Positions 33,801 through 48,800 of a DNA stretch of 64,000 nt are shown here, in pieces. Numbering within the stretch: the stretch's first letter is position 1; every line of letters begins with the position of its first letter. The DNA comes from Brachypodius melanocephalos. Lineage: Eukaryota > Chordata > Aves > Passeriformes > Pycnonotidae. Where the stretch lies: NCBI GenBank assembly GCA_013398615.1, contig VZSR01002420.1, forward strand, positions 2,225,624 through 2,289,623. The letters are read 5' to 3'. The position numbers and the translations under genes are program-made. The notes beneath the pieces are model-generated. The model was not told the origin of the DNA and did not search any database. It worked only from the letters and a program-made list of their open reading frames with translations.

Positions 33801-36800
33801 ACATCAGTTCTCTTCTGAGGAGGGGTGTGGTGAGGTTTCCTTTCTTGCTTGAGGACACTTGCTTATTCCCAGTTGCTTTGCTTCCAGAGAGGGACCCATT
33901 ATACTGTTCTCTAGTGCAGTTTGCCTCAGCATTTTCAGGTGATGGATTTTTCCAAGGGGAAAAAGAGAAAAACCATACTGTTTTGTAGAACATTATAATA
34001 TTGAATAGTAGCATTCATTTATTGAGCATTAGTGAGTGAATTTGTTAATTTGTTTTCCTTTTTGCTTGTGTTTTTTGTTTGCTTAAACCTGTTGGATTTG
34101 ATTTCTGGCAGTCACTTTTCTAAAATTGCCATTTGATACTTCATGGGTTTCTCGTGGTTTTTGGATCGAAGCCCATGGGAATATTTTAGTGGTGTGTGCA
34201 GTATAGGGAGCTGAGAATTCCTTGGTGTCATAAACAGTTCCATTACTGTTTGTTTTCTTAAGTTAAAATGATGTTTGTCTGTGGGCTGGTTTAATGTTTG
34301 TTTTCATTTCAAGAAGATACATAGTTACGGCTGTGAGTGGGTAATGAATGTGAATAGAGGGAATTGAGAGTTGTTGTTTTGTGTCCCAGCAAAATGAAGC
34401 ACGTCTGTCTGGCAGTGACTAATTCATCTGCATACTCTTAGTGATACTAGATACTTAGGAATTCAAGTCAAAGGGAAATTCCTTGCTTTGCCCTGTACTC
34501 CTGCAGTGGACAGTTTGGTGTGGTTTGGATTCTTGATTGCATGAAGCTCCTGATTTAGGGTTGCCACTAGAAAAACACAGCAGAAGGATTTAGGTGCAGG
34601 AAATGTCATCAGGAGAGTTAAAGGTGAGTTTATTTACTTATGATCAGCCAAGTCACAACCCATTCTAAAGTTTTGCTAATGGCTTCCTGTGTTCTATTTG
34701 TACCACTGTGTTTTTTTGTCAGGTCAAGTATGTACACTTTACAACACATTAATACGAGATTATTCTTAAAAATAAACAAACAAAGCTCTTAACCTAAATA
34801 GCACTTAAAAATCCAAAGTGCGTAAAGCATTTTAGATGGGAACCTTTCAACATCCTGTGCAGCAGCTTGGGCTGTGGTTCTGTTTACACATGGGTGAGGT
34901 GAGTGGCCAAGTGATTAGATATGATTGCTCATCAAGCCCTCGCTGGAAGTGGAGTTGGTTATTAGGAGTCCCTGACATTTAACCTTTTTACCCATGCATT
35001 GGCATATTTTGTTTTGTAAGACAGCTTGGAGACCTTGTGATTGTGCTGTGAATTGTGAGGGTTTTGGACTGCCCATTGAATTTCCTAACCAGTGATCAGA
35101 ATTGTTTTGGTGTAGGTTTTTGCAGATTTGAAGACAGTGTGTTGGATTTTAAATGCTCAATTTTATCGTGCAGTCATGTTAAATGTTCCAGTAAGGTGGT
35201 GAACCCATCTGTTTGACTCTTCGTACCTTCTGGAATATTAAGGACATGGAACTGTTCTTACCTTGGTGATCTGATAGCATTGGGAATGTTTTGGCTCGTG
35301 CTGGTTGGAAATGTAGCCCAGCTCCCAGAACTACATCCAGTCAGACAACAATCTACACACACTGCACTAAGTACAGAGGCTTTGGCTTGTGCAAACCTCA
35401 CCTTGTGCCCCGCAGCCCACTCTGGCTGAAGGTGCAGGTGGCTGTGCCACCCTGTGCCCATGCAGACAGTGTCCCCTGGCTCAGTGCTGCCTCTTTGCCG
35501 CTCCTTGCTTCAGTCTGCCTCACAGAGAGCCAGAGCCAGCTGCACCCTTTGAAGCTCACTGCCAGTTTTGACTCTGTTTTCTTCTTTTCCTATCAGTGAC
35601 CCTACCCAACTTAGTCTCTGCCCTTACAGATGGTTACTACTGACATGAATCCTAAATTTAGCCTTGAATTTTTCCTTCTGAACCCATCCTTAGTCCTAAT
35701 TTGGTGGTTGTAGCTGCTAGCAGATACAAGCCAAGAAAGGAAATTTTCCCTGCCGCTGCTAACATCTCTCCTCATCTGGCAAACCTCTGCTGAACCCGGC
35801 AATGAGTATTCCTGCTGGCTGCTACCCAGCCCTAAAAGTAATTGACTGAATTTTTGGATCCTTCTCTTTCTATCTGTTGACAGTGGTAACTAATAACAAA
35901 AAAAGAAATTATCTGAAAGCCTTACAAGTGAATCCTAGCTCAAGTCTTGCCCTAACACAAAGCAGGTGGCTCCCACTGAACTGCTAAATGAGGCATGAAC
36001 TAAACCTTACTTTGTTCCATTATTTTATATTGATTAATTATGGACAAATGCCTTAGGGTAGTGTGAATCCTTGGAAACCAGGATTGAAGGTTATAGAATG
36101 TATCTAAAGCCAGTGTGTCTTTTATTTCCACCAATGGGAAAGGAGATGACAAACTGAGACTCAGAAAGAATCTGGAGTTTTTCATGGGCACCAGTCAGCA
36201 AGCCAGCTTAATTGTAAATTGCCATTAATCACAAAGTTTTCAATTTTTAAGCTATTTTTGTATTAGCAATGTTACTTGCCTTATAAACCATTTTTTAAAT
36301 CTCTGTTACTAATAAGGGCAAGAGGATGGTTGTGCTTTGAGTTGACATCAGACCAAGAATACAAGAAGACTGTTTATGCAGAGGTTCCCATTTGCAGATG
36401 CCTGCTGTGGGATTGAGACATACCAGAGGAAGATGCCCCTCCTCCTTCCCACAACCATACATGAGAAGGAAACATCAGTGCTTTTCCTTTCCTTTTGTAC
36501 CCATATAGCTGTAGATTGTATGTGAACCATTTGTCTCATCTGTCTTGGTGGCATGTTATTTAAAATTTTAAATACAGACGGATTAGATAATGATTGTATA
36601 TACCTTTTACTGAGAGAGATTTATTTTTGTGGGGAAAGCTCTCTTCATTTACTAGGCTGTAATTAGGAAATCACCATTTTCTGCCTTCAGTTCTATGGAA
36701 TCTGTGCAACAGTGAGTACTGTTCAAAACTTACTGTACTACCTTTGTCTAGGAATCCTACACTGGTCTTTGCTATGTTTTACTCTTTTTTTTAGTATAAG

Positions 36801-39800
36801 TTGCTGCAATGTAGCAATAGGGAGGATCAGCTTGTGATACTCGTGTTTGGTTTTATTAAGTGTCTGTTACTGCTAACTCTGCACTTGAAATAAATTTGAG
36901 ATCAAATCACTTGTTTTGGGAGAGTGGGCTGGGCTGGAGAAAAGCCATAGTGTCTTGCTGTGGGTTTTGACCATGGGAATAGAGAGGTCTTTTCAAAGGA
37001 GTGAATTGGATCTTATTTCTGCTTTTCCTTAAAGGTTTCTTTCTCATCAGAGTCTGTCTCTTGACATCCCAGGGCATCTCTTCTTTCTCTTGCATCACCC
37101 CACAATTACGCAGTACTTTGGTGAGCATTCTTGTGGTCAGTAATGTATGTTAGTACAAGTTGCACTTCCAGCTTTAAATGTGCCTGGAAAGAAGATGAAA
37201 AAATAAATACTTGACAGTGCTGAAGGCCCATCTTCACCTGGGCACACGTTTGTATTCAGAGCCTTGCACACACTGGGTGCAAACTGTGATGGTGGAATAT
37301 AGAAAGGCCCTGCTGGAGCTTCAAGAGTAGAAGCTAATGAGGCTTTGCAGCCCTGGGGCTGGGGTTTGATATGATTTCTTGCTGCCAGTGCAACCTCCCT
37401 GGTTAATACAACTTCTGTAAGGGCCAGAGCCTGTCTGTGAGAGGCTTTGTCCTTTCTTGGAGCTTTCAGTGCAAAGTCTCAGGCACTGCAACACCTTCCT
37501 GTTGGCTCTCCTGTGCCCATGAAGAACATTTGCTTTCCCTGCCTGCTCTGCCTCTACCCCTGGAAGATGTAACTGTCATTTCTATTTAAAGAATTATTTC
37601 TATAATTTCTGTACACAGAAACAAAGGAGTTGAAGTATATATTATTGGAGAACTTTTATTCTAGGGTCTTTGAGGAAAGTGGGTATTTTACTTTCTTGCT
37701 TTCCATTATCCTGGACGCTTGCTTAATCAGATGTGCCAACATGCTTCCCCTTGGGTAATTTTTCTTGTTTTCTTAAGTTAGACATTTCTGCTTGAAACAG
37801 TGCCTGAACATTTAATTGCTTTGGATGGGTATTTCTGCAGGAAAATCCTGGTAATATGAGTTATGCTTATGTTGTGTTCCCATGACCTCCAGATATTTGT
37901 ATGTGTGCTTGTGTGTTGCATCCTGGTACCTGTGTGCCGTTCACCCATGACAGGAAATGAAGGGAAGAAACACCCACTAACTAGAAGAACTTGTAATTCA
38001 GTCCTTACACCTTCTTTGATATGCTGTCCCTTCCTAGACAGGGTTATTTGAATTGCAGGATCTGCAGTTGAGGGCAGAATAGCCTGAAGCACTCTGTCAT
38101 ACTAACACAGAAGCTTTCATAATTGGTACAATTAATACCAGTATAATTTCTTTTGCAGTCATCCTGTAGGAAGAAAACCTCATTTATTTGACTGTAAACA
38201 TTGAGGGCAGTATTTCTTACACATTGTGGGTCACTAAATTCCTCGCAGTACTCACAGAGGCTTGCTAGACTGAGATTATTTACGTGAAGTGATTTATTGG
38301 GCAAAACTGTCAGCAGAACTGCAAGCCTCAATTGAGCTGGGTGAGATTTGTTGTATACTACAGCCTCCACTAGGGTTTTGGCAAGTGCACCCTTCCTGAA
38401 TAAAGTGAAAGACCTTGTCAAGCTGTCTCTGATAATTAGATTTGACATAGCTAATACCCGAAATACAGGCAGGACAGTCATGTGGCCAAATCATGGCTTG
38501 TCAGCAGTGAATGTGTTTGTATTGGGTTGCCAGTGTTGTTTTTTGGGAAGGGACTGTTGCAGAAAGAGCATCTAGAAAAATTGTGTAGATGCTTTGTCCA
38601 TTCTGTGCTGAAATAAAAGGCTATAGTTTTGCTATGCCAAATGGTTATTTATATATTTAATTAAAACATAAGAACTTTCCTTGTTTGATGAGAAGAGACT
38701 GGGAGATGTGCAGACATCATAAAATACTTCAAACATTTTAATTCTGAGTATCTGATAGTAACAGGATGAGCTTATGTTGTCAGTCCTTCCTAGTGCTAAG
38801 GAACAGCAACATTTAACCATCTATCTCTTTAGTTTAATACTGACCTCACATTGCTTGTCTCCCTTTTTTTTAATGGATTGTAAAGTTGGATTAAGTGAGG
38901 CTGTCATGCAATGTATTAGGTGCTGCTGTTGCTTTCTTTAATGACTTGGGGGGGGATGCAATTTAGAGAAAGAAATCAACTAAAACATGAGTATCCAGAA
39001 GTGTCCCTGTACTTGATTGCTCGAATTGCAGATAACATGACCAAGGTCATGTAACTTTTGGAAGAATCTTTTAAGCAACCTGGGATTTCTGTGGGCATAA
39101 TTTCTGCAGAATAAATACACAATGTGCAAATGCTGGCTTTTGAGTTTGAGGAAAAGCATAAACAATTATTTTCTGTTCCCTTAATGCCTTTCTATGTTCT
39201 TCAGATCAAAATTTGCTCATTTATATTAAGAAATTAAAATATATTTAGCTTGCTGATAAATGAAAGAGAGCTGCTTTAAAACAATTCAGAAATTACTCAT
39301 GTCATGGGCAAATTCTCAAGAGAGGTGGGGAAGGTAAATGCATGATGCAACCTGAAGTAAAGATTCTTTTCTTTGTTCCTTTGAAAGAGCTTTGGATGAG
39401 TGTGTTTTGTTGCTTTCTAGCTTTAAGATTTTCTTAATTTTAATTTCCTAATATCAAAGGAAAAGTCTTTCTAGATTACTGTGGCAAACAGGCTTAATGT
39501 GTACAGTCAGAAATGATTGTGGTTGCTTTCAACCAAATGTGGCTACTTGCTCAATTGCCTTCATAATTTTTTCCTCTGCTTTTTGATTTGGTTGGCTGTG
39601 CCATTTCTTTTACCTTCTTCTAGCTCCAAAAGAAAGTTCACAATTGAAGGAAAGAAGGGATTGGAACAGGTCGTGGCATTTTCTGAAATGCACATTCCTG
39701 CAGGTAGCAGGAGTCGCACCAGTTGAGCAAAACAGCTTTGCCTGTTGATGTTTTGCTTGGAGCCACAGAGTGGATTATGAGATTCCTGGAGTTGAATGAA

Positions 39801-42800
39801 ACATCAAATATACAAAACATTAAAAAAATGTGCTGGACTTTTGGCTTGGGTTATCTGTAGGTTTTGGTTTTTTTTTTTTGTGTTTCCAATTTTCTCTAAC
39901 TCACTCAGGCCTTGGACACAGAGAGAACTTCAGCATCTGTGACTGAAACCCCTTAGAAAGCATAAAGAAAGCGAAAGAAAAGTTACATTTGCAGCTGTCT
40001 AAAGCAATTTCCAGCTTGGCTTCGTTGCACCCTGTTCTTTATTATACAAATCTGGCTGCTGGATTGCTTTGGTGTAGTGCTGTGCAGCAGCCAGAGGTTC
40101 CTTTGGTCCATTCAATGGGAGGTTATAGTTGAGCTTCCCTGAAGAAGTGTTAGTTCTGGTTTATGGAGTCATTAACTCCATTGCTTTTTCAAATAAATAG
40201 AAGAAAAACTGGAACAAATGTTTCTATCTTGTTCTTATTTGGTCTGTTTGGCTGTATCACAGCATATTATTTAAGCTGTGTCACAGGAGTTGGTAGTGTG
40301 ATGTTATTTCCCCCCCCCAGTGTATTGCTAGCTCTCTTGTTTTTTCCTTTTGTTGTCCTTTTGTTCCTCTCCGATTTCTGTGATGTTGTTAGACTTTTTT
40401 GTTTAACCAAGGATAAAGCAAACTTATCAGGAAAAGTGAATTTCCTATCTTACAGACATGAACATATGATCCATGAGAGAATTAGCGCTATAAAAAACTT
40501 ACAATATTATTTATTCACATTTCAACATGGTTTTTTTTGCCTGAAGATGCCTAGATATCCTGAGAAGTGCTATAATGCTTTCTGCTTTTCCTAGTTCATA
40601 CTTAGCTAACCTGTGTGGCTGCAGAATGGATGGGGAAACTTATTGCCTGCTGCCTGGTGAAATTTCCCTCCCCTCAATCCGCTGAATCATGTCAGTACTG
40701 CAAGAGAGAAACTGTGACAACTTCTGTCTCTAGCTAGCAACTAACACTTAGAGAATGCTGGAGGAAGTTCAGGTGTGGCTATAAGCAAATGAAACTGTTT
40801 CCAGCTTCCATGAGTCCTTAGCACCCCAAATAACCCCTTAATTGCTAACTTGTTAAAGTTTTTAATAAATGTGGACTGATTTATCTCACATACTTGCATG
40901 GTGTGAATGTGGCTTGATGGGCATGTCTTCATAGCATGATGAAGAATTTGGCAGCTAGAGGATTAAACACCATCCTAGTTGCTTCTGATCTAGGTCAGAT
41001 ATGAATCTGGTGATCTGGATAATAAACCTCCAACTTGTTGGCAATTAGCTTACAGTGGAACTTCACTATAAATTACAGCATTTGTCTAACATTATGTACA
41101 AGTGTAAAGTTGCAGCATCGTCCCTTTTTCTTCGGTTGTAGTATTAAAGAGAACTTAAAAAAAATATTGTGAAATACAGCTAAGAAAGGAAAATCCTACA
41201 TGGAGACACTTGGCTTACTTTGAGGTTATGTTTGGGTCATTCAGCATTTAAAAAGAATGAAGACTAGGGATGAAGATACTAATTTTTTGTATGTAGTTGA
41301 AGCTTAGCTTCTTTACACATGCTGTATAGTCATCAAGGTTAAGATTTATAGTGGCCATCTATTCTTATATTGGAAGATTTGATTAAGTATATGTTATATT
41401 TCCATCTTCAGGTTGTGTTGGCATTATACCAGTGCCTGTAAATTGATTTCCCTGAAAAGATAGATTCCTCAGTTCCAAAAGTGCTGTTTTCCCATTGTAC
41501 AGATGTCTTTTCAAAGGTTTTAATTGTGAGTTCATGCATCTTTTTTTTCCCCTGAAGAATAATTAATGCTCCCTTTAACATATAAACAGTGTAAGTTCTG
41601 CCCACTATTTTAAAACCCAAGCATTTAAGATTCATAGGTATTCTAGTGAGATAGCTGTACCCTGTTTCATTACCAGAGCACCTGTGGCAGAAGTGGTGAG
41701 AGGAAGATGTGGTGACCTGAATAGCTGAGTGTATTGTTCACCAATAGATTTTATCCTGCTGATAAGAGGCTGAGGTACCTTCCTGTGTAATAGCTGGGGC
41801 ACAGCATGAGTCAGTGACTTTATCAAAGGCTATCCATGGGCTGGAACATGGGACAAAGTCTCTTGAGCCCAGTTCTATTGTTTTGTGCATGAAGCCAGTT
41901 TTCCTAATTCAGTATATTTATTACTACTTTTAAACACAGTTTATGCCAACACGCTTCAGTACTCGCAGACCTGCACTGCTTGTTTATTTATTTATTTGTT
42001 TGTTTGTTTGTTTGTTTTCTCAGAGCATTTAACTAGTGTGAAATCATTGCCCCCTGCTCCTTCAGAATTCCTGCTTAACCACAGCTGTTTTGAGCTTGGG
42101 ATGTTGGAACAGTGGCAGGTGTATAAAGTTAGGCAGATAGTTTGCAGCTGGGAGTTTCCAGACATGCAGGTGCCAGTTTGATTTGGGATGAAGATGCATT
42201 TCCAGTGCTGCGGCCAGGCTGATGTGTGCAGAGAACATGGATGTGTGTGGCGTTTGCCAGTTGCTGAGCTGCTATAAATGGTATCATCAGTCACACTTTG
42301 TGTCTTGCTGTGGGTTCATGATTTGGCTTCAGCCAGCAGCAGGTCAGACTTGCTTCATGTTTGAATCCAGTTTTCCTTGCAATACTGGCCATCAGTTTGC
42401 CCTTGTGGTTTTTAAAAGGATGAGTGTGATGTGCTTCTTCCATGTGTGCTGTGTGTCCTTCGTGGTCCTTTTCCCACGGTTGCAGGGTTTGTACAAGCCC
42501 AGTGATGGATGTTTGCATCTTGGGCCCATCTTTAGTTGTGGAGTTACATTTGCACATGGTGGGGTAGCAGAAATAAAGGTAGTGCTGCCATTGATCAGGG
42601 ATGCAATTTGGTCAAATTACCAGCTCACTGGTTCTAACACAGTCTTTCTTGGAAAATAAATCCTACTGATACTATGTGTGTGTGCTTTGTGTCCCAAAAT
42701 AGTGTTTCAGTTGGTGTTAAAAAAAAAAAAAAAAAAAAAAGAAAAAAAAAGAAAAAAAAAGAAAATTTTGTTCTTTTGGGCTTTTAAAAATCTACTTCCC

Positions 42801-45800
42801 CCATTGTCATCTAACATTATTTGCATGGTTGGAAGTGATGGATACAAAGATGTTGAGATGGCTTTAGATGCTATATGCTCTTTGCATGTATTTCTGCTCC
42901 TTGGGAAGTGAATTCTGTATTTCCAACTGCCCTTTTTTTGTTTGCATTAAATGCATTATTATGTTTTCCCTGACCTGCTTCTGGAAATACTTGGTGAACC
43001 AAGGCAGAGTGTTGTCTATATGTTGGCCTTTTCCCAGCTCAAACATCAGTCACATGTGTAGGGGTTATCAGCCTGGTTTGAACTTTGTTCTGGCTTTTGG
43101 ATGTGATAAATGCTCCAGGATCAACAGACAGCAGTTAATGAAACTGCAGGTCGTCAGTGTTTGTTTCTGAAGTGGGAACTGGCTGTGGGAGGGAAAATGT
43201 ATTTCCTCTTACTTCATGGTGTGGAAGCAGGGGATCTGCCTGGACTTCTGTGTTCTGCTCTTCAGAGCTGCTGTGCTGCTTTCAGCTGAATGAGCTGGTG
43301 GAGGAAGGTGGGGAGGAGCTACGTGATCTTTGATGTTTTGTGGTGCACGTGTAGTTCAAGATGCTGTTCAGTGCAACACTGTGCAGTGAGTTTCTGGATG
43401 CCTTGTGTAAGTGGTTCTTAAGTCTGTATCATGGCTAGGTGGCCTCTTCCAGTGGCGTGAAAATAAGAGGGCGAAAAAAAAGGATTCAATTTTTTGGGTC
43501 ACAGGCACTTTGTTGGGCTGTGTGCTTATTACTGGAGTATCCTAGGCATCCAAAGCATCGTGGCCAGCAGGGGAGGGAGGGGATTCTGCCCCTCTGCTCT
43601 GGTGTGATCCCACCTGCAGTGCTGCATCAGCTCTGGGGTCCCAGCACAGGGAGGTCATGGACCTGTTGGAGCAAGTCCAGAGGAAGGGATGCCAAGATCA
43701 AAGGGATGGAGCATCTCTCCTGTGAGGAAATGCTGAGAGAACTGGGATTATTCAGCCTGGAAGAGTGAAGGCTTCAGGGTGACCTAATTGCAGCCTTCCA
43801 GTACCTGAAGGGAGCCTATGAGAAAGATGGAGAGTATTTACAAGGGCATGTAGTGACAGGAGAAGGGGGGATGCCTTCAGATGGAGAGACAGTAGGTTTA
43901 GATCATATTTTAGAAAAGAATTCTTTACTGTGAGGGTGGTGAGGCACTGGAACATGTTGCCCAGAGAAGTTTTGGATTCCCCATCCCTGTGCCAGACTGG
44001 ATGGAGCTCTGAGCAACCTGGTCTAGTGGAAGGTATTCCTGCCTGTGGAAAGGGTTTTGAACTAGATGATCTTTAAGGTCTCATCCAGCCCAAATCATTC
44101 TATGATTCTATGAAATATGCACTATTGACTAAAGTGTAATTTCTTACGATACCCTAGAGTGCATAATAAAACAAAGAGATTAAAGAATTGAAAAAAAGTG
44201 AGTTTACTAATTGATTATTTCAACTTGGTCCTAAAGATCTGATTTGAGCATGTTTCTATTATGAATAGGCTACACCGTGTATCCAGCAGTATATTTTTAT
44301 ATATTGTTAAAATAAGCCGTCTACATGTGGAGTCAGGCCACTGCGCTCTCAATTTGTGCTTTTGACCTGCCTTCACTTTTCTTTATTCTTCCCTATTCCT
44401 CTGGTATTAAATTTGAAATTTCTTCAGGTAGTCCAGAAAGACATGACTAGTTTTCTATTCAGTGAAAGGCTTTTGTCCTAACTCCCTTTGTTGATAACTA
44501 GAAAAGGCTTGTGGCCACATAAGCAAAATGTGAACAAAATATCTGTGTCTTAGCTATGCATCCAACTAATTATTTCTGCTGTAGCTACAAGTATGCTGAC
44601 ATTGGTAGAAAGAATTTTTTAAAAACACCCAACCAATACATTGATTTGCAGTCCTTTTTCTCAATAGATCTATTACTTCTGGAGAGTTGCATGTATAATG
44701 CTGATATGGGGAGTTTACTACTGACCAGCAAAGATCTTTGACATCTGTTCTCCAGCAGTCATGTGGATTTTCTGGATTTTCTCATCTGTCTCTCAGTCAA
44801 CATAACTAAGAAGAAAGGTAAATAAAAGTCAGTGAGTCTGTTGCATTTCTCTTAGCTGGTCATTCCTGCTCTTGAATTGGCATTGCAAAATACTTCTGTC
44901 ATAAAATGAAGTGGCATTCACAGGTCTGCATGTGCTGAGTGGTGGTTTTTGATTTTGTATTGTGGTGGTTTTTTTGTGGTTTTTTTGTTTGTTTTTTTTT
45001 TTTTTTTTTTTTTTATTATTTTTTTTTTTTCTCCTGTGGAGTTTGTACCATATGCAACAACTCAAAAAACCTCCCTACATTTGTTTTGGCTGGCATCACC
45101 CCTCAAAATTTCTCATGGACTTTGGTCTTTGGGGTAGAAAGGCAGAGGAGCTGCAGCTGAACCACATTTAACAGGTTTTGCAGGTTACTAGAGGTCCAGG
45201 GGACTGCAGCTGGAGAGTCACAAGCATAGGGTGGGTATACAGCTTTAAAGCTTTGGCAGCAGGGTGAATTGTGACTGAAAGTGCCAATTCAAAAGTACAG
45301 CACCCTTACTTGTTGAAGCTAATCATCTTTAAAGGCTTAATGTTCTTTGTTACGTAGCTTCTGACTGATCCTGTCTGAGATTTTTGTGCCAGCGTGGCCT
45401 TCATCTGTTCAGGACAGGAGGAAACAATACTGCCATGACACTGTAATATTTTTAACATGCGGGTAGTCCTAAATCATGGTGATAGTAGGAGGAAGTACAA
45501 ACCTACTGTGGCTTTATCTGTGGTCTGGCTGTCCTGCTGAGCTGCTTCATCTGCTTCTCCCTCCCTTCCCCCCTCCCTCCTCAGAGTCTGGAAGGTGCAA
45601 ATTGATTGCTGTGGTCTCTGCCCCTGATACTGTTTTGTGCTGCACATACTCAGGACAGCAGTGGAGCACGTTGAAACAGCCTAGACCTTGAACAGCTGCT
45701 TTTCACTGAGTTTGTAGTGTGTTTGTTTGCATACATCTTCCTGTAAAGCATGGCAAGGTGCTGGTTTAAATGAGCAAAGTAGGAAATTACAGCCTGATTT

Positions 45801-48800
45801 TGACTCATCAATGTAGAGCCTAATGCTTAAGAAGCCAATTAAGTTTGAAATATGACAGCTAATGTGTTTAAATTTTCTTTTTACCTACTTCAGCAATAAT
45901 TTTGTTATGAACCTGGACATGAGAAGCAATACTAGTAAATTAAGAAAGAAATGCATTGAGGAACTTTCACTGTAGGAATTATCTTTTGATGCTAACTGGG
46001 ACTAGAAAATGAGATAAAGGAAGAATTTTAAGGCATATGCCTTAGTTGGCCAAGGGATCTTTCACACAGCTTGTGTAGTTTTACAATAATCCTAAAGAAC
46101 TTTTACTTGTGAGGAGCAGAAGAAAAAACCTGAAGATTTGATCTCTTCAGTACTTATTTCACTTATCCCAACATAAACATGTTGTGTTTCTATGATGTGA
46201 TAGGTAGGAGAGTTGCTGGTGCCAATACAGTACACTAGGCTGTTCACTGTAGTTCTGAGGATCGCATATGGATGGATCACTTTTGTCTGCCATGGGCCAG
46301 AATTGTTAGAAACTGTTCTGATTTACATCACTAGGACTCATTCGGAATCCCCTGTGTCCTACAGAGATCGGCAAATGTTTTTTCCAGCTGTCATTGGCAA
46401 ATGCATTCAATGAACACTTCAGGGCTTCCAGTGTTTTGTTGCCTTATTTTCATATGTAGTAGATTGAATGAAGTCATTTCCTTTGATGTAGAGAGGTTTT
46501 AGTGACATTTATGGTTTGGGGTTTGTTTTGTGGATATTTTATTGATAGTGTAGTCCTACAATTACAAAGCAGCAGTGGGATTCCTGACTCCTTTCTGGTC
46601 CATGTGGCAAATGAGTTGTGAATTATCCAAAATAAGATTTGAGCCGCTGAAAGTGTACTTGATTTATCTTGTGACAGGCTCTTCTCTTTAGTCAGAAAAC
46701 TACTGACAGCCTTTCAGAAGCTTGCCATGTGATAATTGCTTCACAATACTCCTCTAATTACATTTGCTTTTTAAATACTTGTGTGTTGAGTAGCTCTTGA
46801 GCGTGCTGTTGTTGCAAGACTGAATTTGACATGTCAGAGCATCTGTCACTGGAACAACAATGTATTGTTATTCCAGGTCCTTGTAAGTTTTCTCATAAAG
46901 GTGGTGCTCCAGATACGCAAAGTAAACTGTTCCCAAAGCTAAAAAGATCTGCATGGATTCTTCTAGTTATCTGTATGAAACTGCCTGTGAGAAGAAGTAG
47001 CAGAATTGCAGGAACAGGCTTTGCCAGTTAAAGAGCCTGCCGTGAATTGCGGCTGGATCCAAGGATACTGCGATCATTCATGGTGCTTCTTCAGGGGAAA
47101 GAACAGACTTTTCAAGTATGCTAATAGATGGCAATGCATTAAGGAGCCCAGCTGTGAAATGTTTGCTCTCCTAGTGTTTGTTGTTCCTTTTGGGCTTTGT
47201 TTTTGGTGTAGGAAGTATGGCTGAATGTCCAGCCAGATTAACGGTGTTGCTGTACATCAGTGTGTGTGTGTGTCTCTCACGTGTGTATTTAAAACAAAGG
47301 TCTTTAGATTACAGTGGCACTTGGAAAGCCAGGGGGGATTAAACCCCTATAGCTGAGCAAGACTGAGCATGGTTGAGGTGAGAACAGAGACCAAAACCTG
47401 AGGGAACACTTTTATGTCTGGTCTACCTGCTTCTGTTTCCCTAGCTACCGAACTTGTTCAAGTAGTTCTTGTAATGCTTTCTCTTGGATTTTAATCTTTC
47501 TGAGGGAGGAAAGGAGGAGAATGCAATTATTTCAGTTCTCTAGAACAAGATGCTTTTGACAGTATGTCTCTTTTAATACTATTTTAGGTGCTTCAGGTGG
47601 GGGTAAATACTAAATTGTAGGTAAAACCCATTCTGTCCTGTGACTGCCTTAGCTGAGTAATCACTGCACTGGTGGTCAGTTTGTCTTTCCCTCCCTTGCT
47701 TTCAGCTTATGACTTTGAATTTATTTATTTATGTGTCTCTTTCGTGTTAGCCTGAGCTGTAGGCTTTCTTTTTCCCTTGAGTGTGGGAAGAAACAGAGTG
47801 CTGAAGGAGTCAGATGGAAAGGTGTAATTTTGAGAAATATGTGCGTTACGTTGTCTAACAACTCTGCCACTCCCATATCTGTTGAAATGTGGGGTTCAGT
47901 TTTGTTACTTAGCTTACTTTCAGGGTGTCCTTCTCTGCTTGAATGGCTCTTATCTCATAGTTAATTTGTATGTTTTGATAAGCATTTGTTAAAGATTTCT
48001 GGTTTGCAGCTGGAATAAATGTAATGTAAAACTTTTAAGAAAGCAAGGGCTATTGTATTAGGGAAGACATGGCTTTGTTTTCTTAAAGGAAAAGGTCAGA
48101 GAGAAGGGAGAGAACTAAAAAAAATAAATAAAATCCTTCCTTTCCCCCTTAACAATCATCAAGATCAGGTTCTTTTTAATTTTTATAAGTAACTCTGTGC
48201 GATATTGCCCAGCCTTCCTAAAGTACTTAGACATGTTTTCAGGAATATATGAATAAATATCCTTCTTTTCCTCTGTGACCATTCCTGTCACCTGTTAGAG
48301 TGCTTGAAAAAGAGAAGAAAGGGTCCAGAGTAATTTCTAGTTTATTTCAAATAAACAAAATATTTATTTTTCTAAAGGCCTGTGATGTCCTGGAGAATGA
48401 TTTTTTTTAAAAAAAAAACCCTAAACTTAAGTGTGTATCTTAACAGCTTATGATTTTTTTTTCCTTAGAGAACAGGAGTTTCCATGTAGGAGCCTTGTCA
48501 TCTTCTGTTTCAAAAGAGACAGGCTTGAGACTGAGTCCCTTTATTTGCTCCAAACCAGAGATCAGAGAGTACTTAAGCACCATCTCTTCGGTGTGATCTG
48601 CAGAAACCTGTTTAAATATGGTTATTATTTTTAAGGCAGTTTATGAAAGAGACCCTTTCACTGAAATGTCAGCCAAGCAAATTGCTTTCTTGTTGATTTG
48701 TACTCCAAATGTATAAACTTAACCACATGACAGTTGGGTAAGTTGAATGATTATTTTAACTGCTCATATTTTCAATTTTTTCTTTTTTTTATGATAATGT

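Noticed and set aside
40163..40594. 143-codon plus-strand frame with hydrophobic segments in intron 1
   Set aside because: Hydrophobicity follows from T-rich sequence; no family resemblance and no splice or promoter context.
42222..42659. 145-codon Cys/Phe-rich plus-strand frame in intron 1
   Set aside because: Composition follows from TG/TT-rich intron sequence; no domain recognised.
43439..43768. 109-codon plus-strand frame in intron 1
   Set aside because: Its C-terminal half is the CR1 ORF2 remnant (LRELGLFSLEE), already covered by the CR1 feature.
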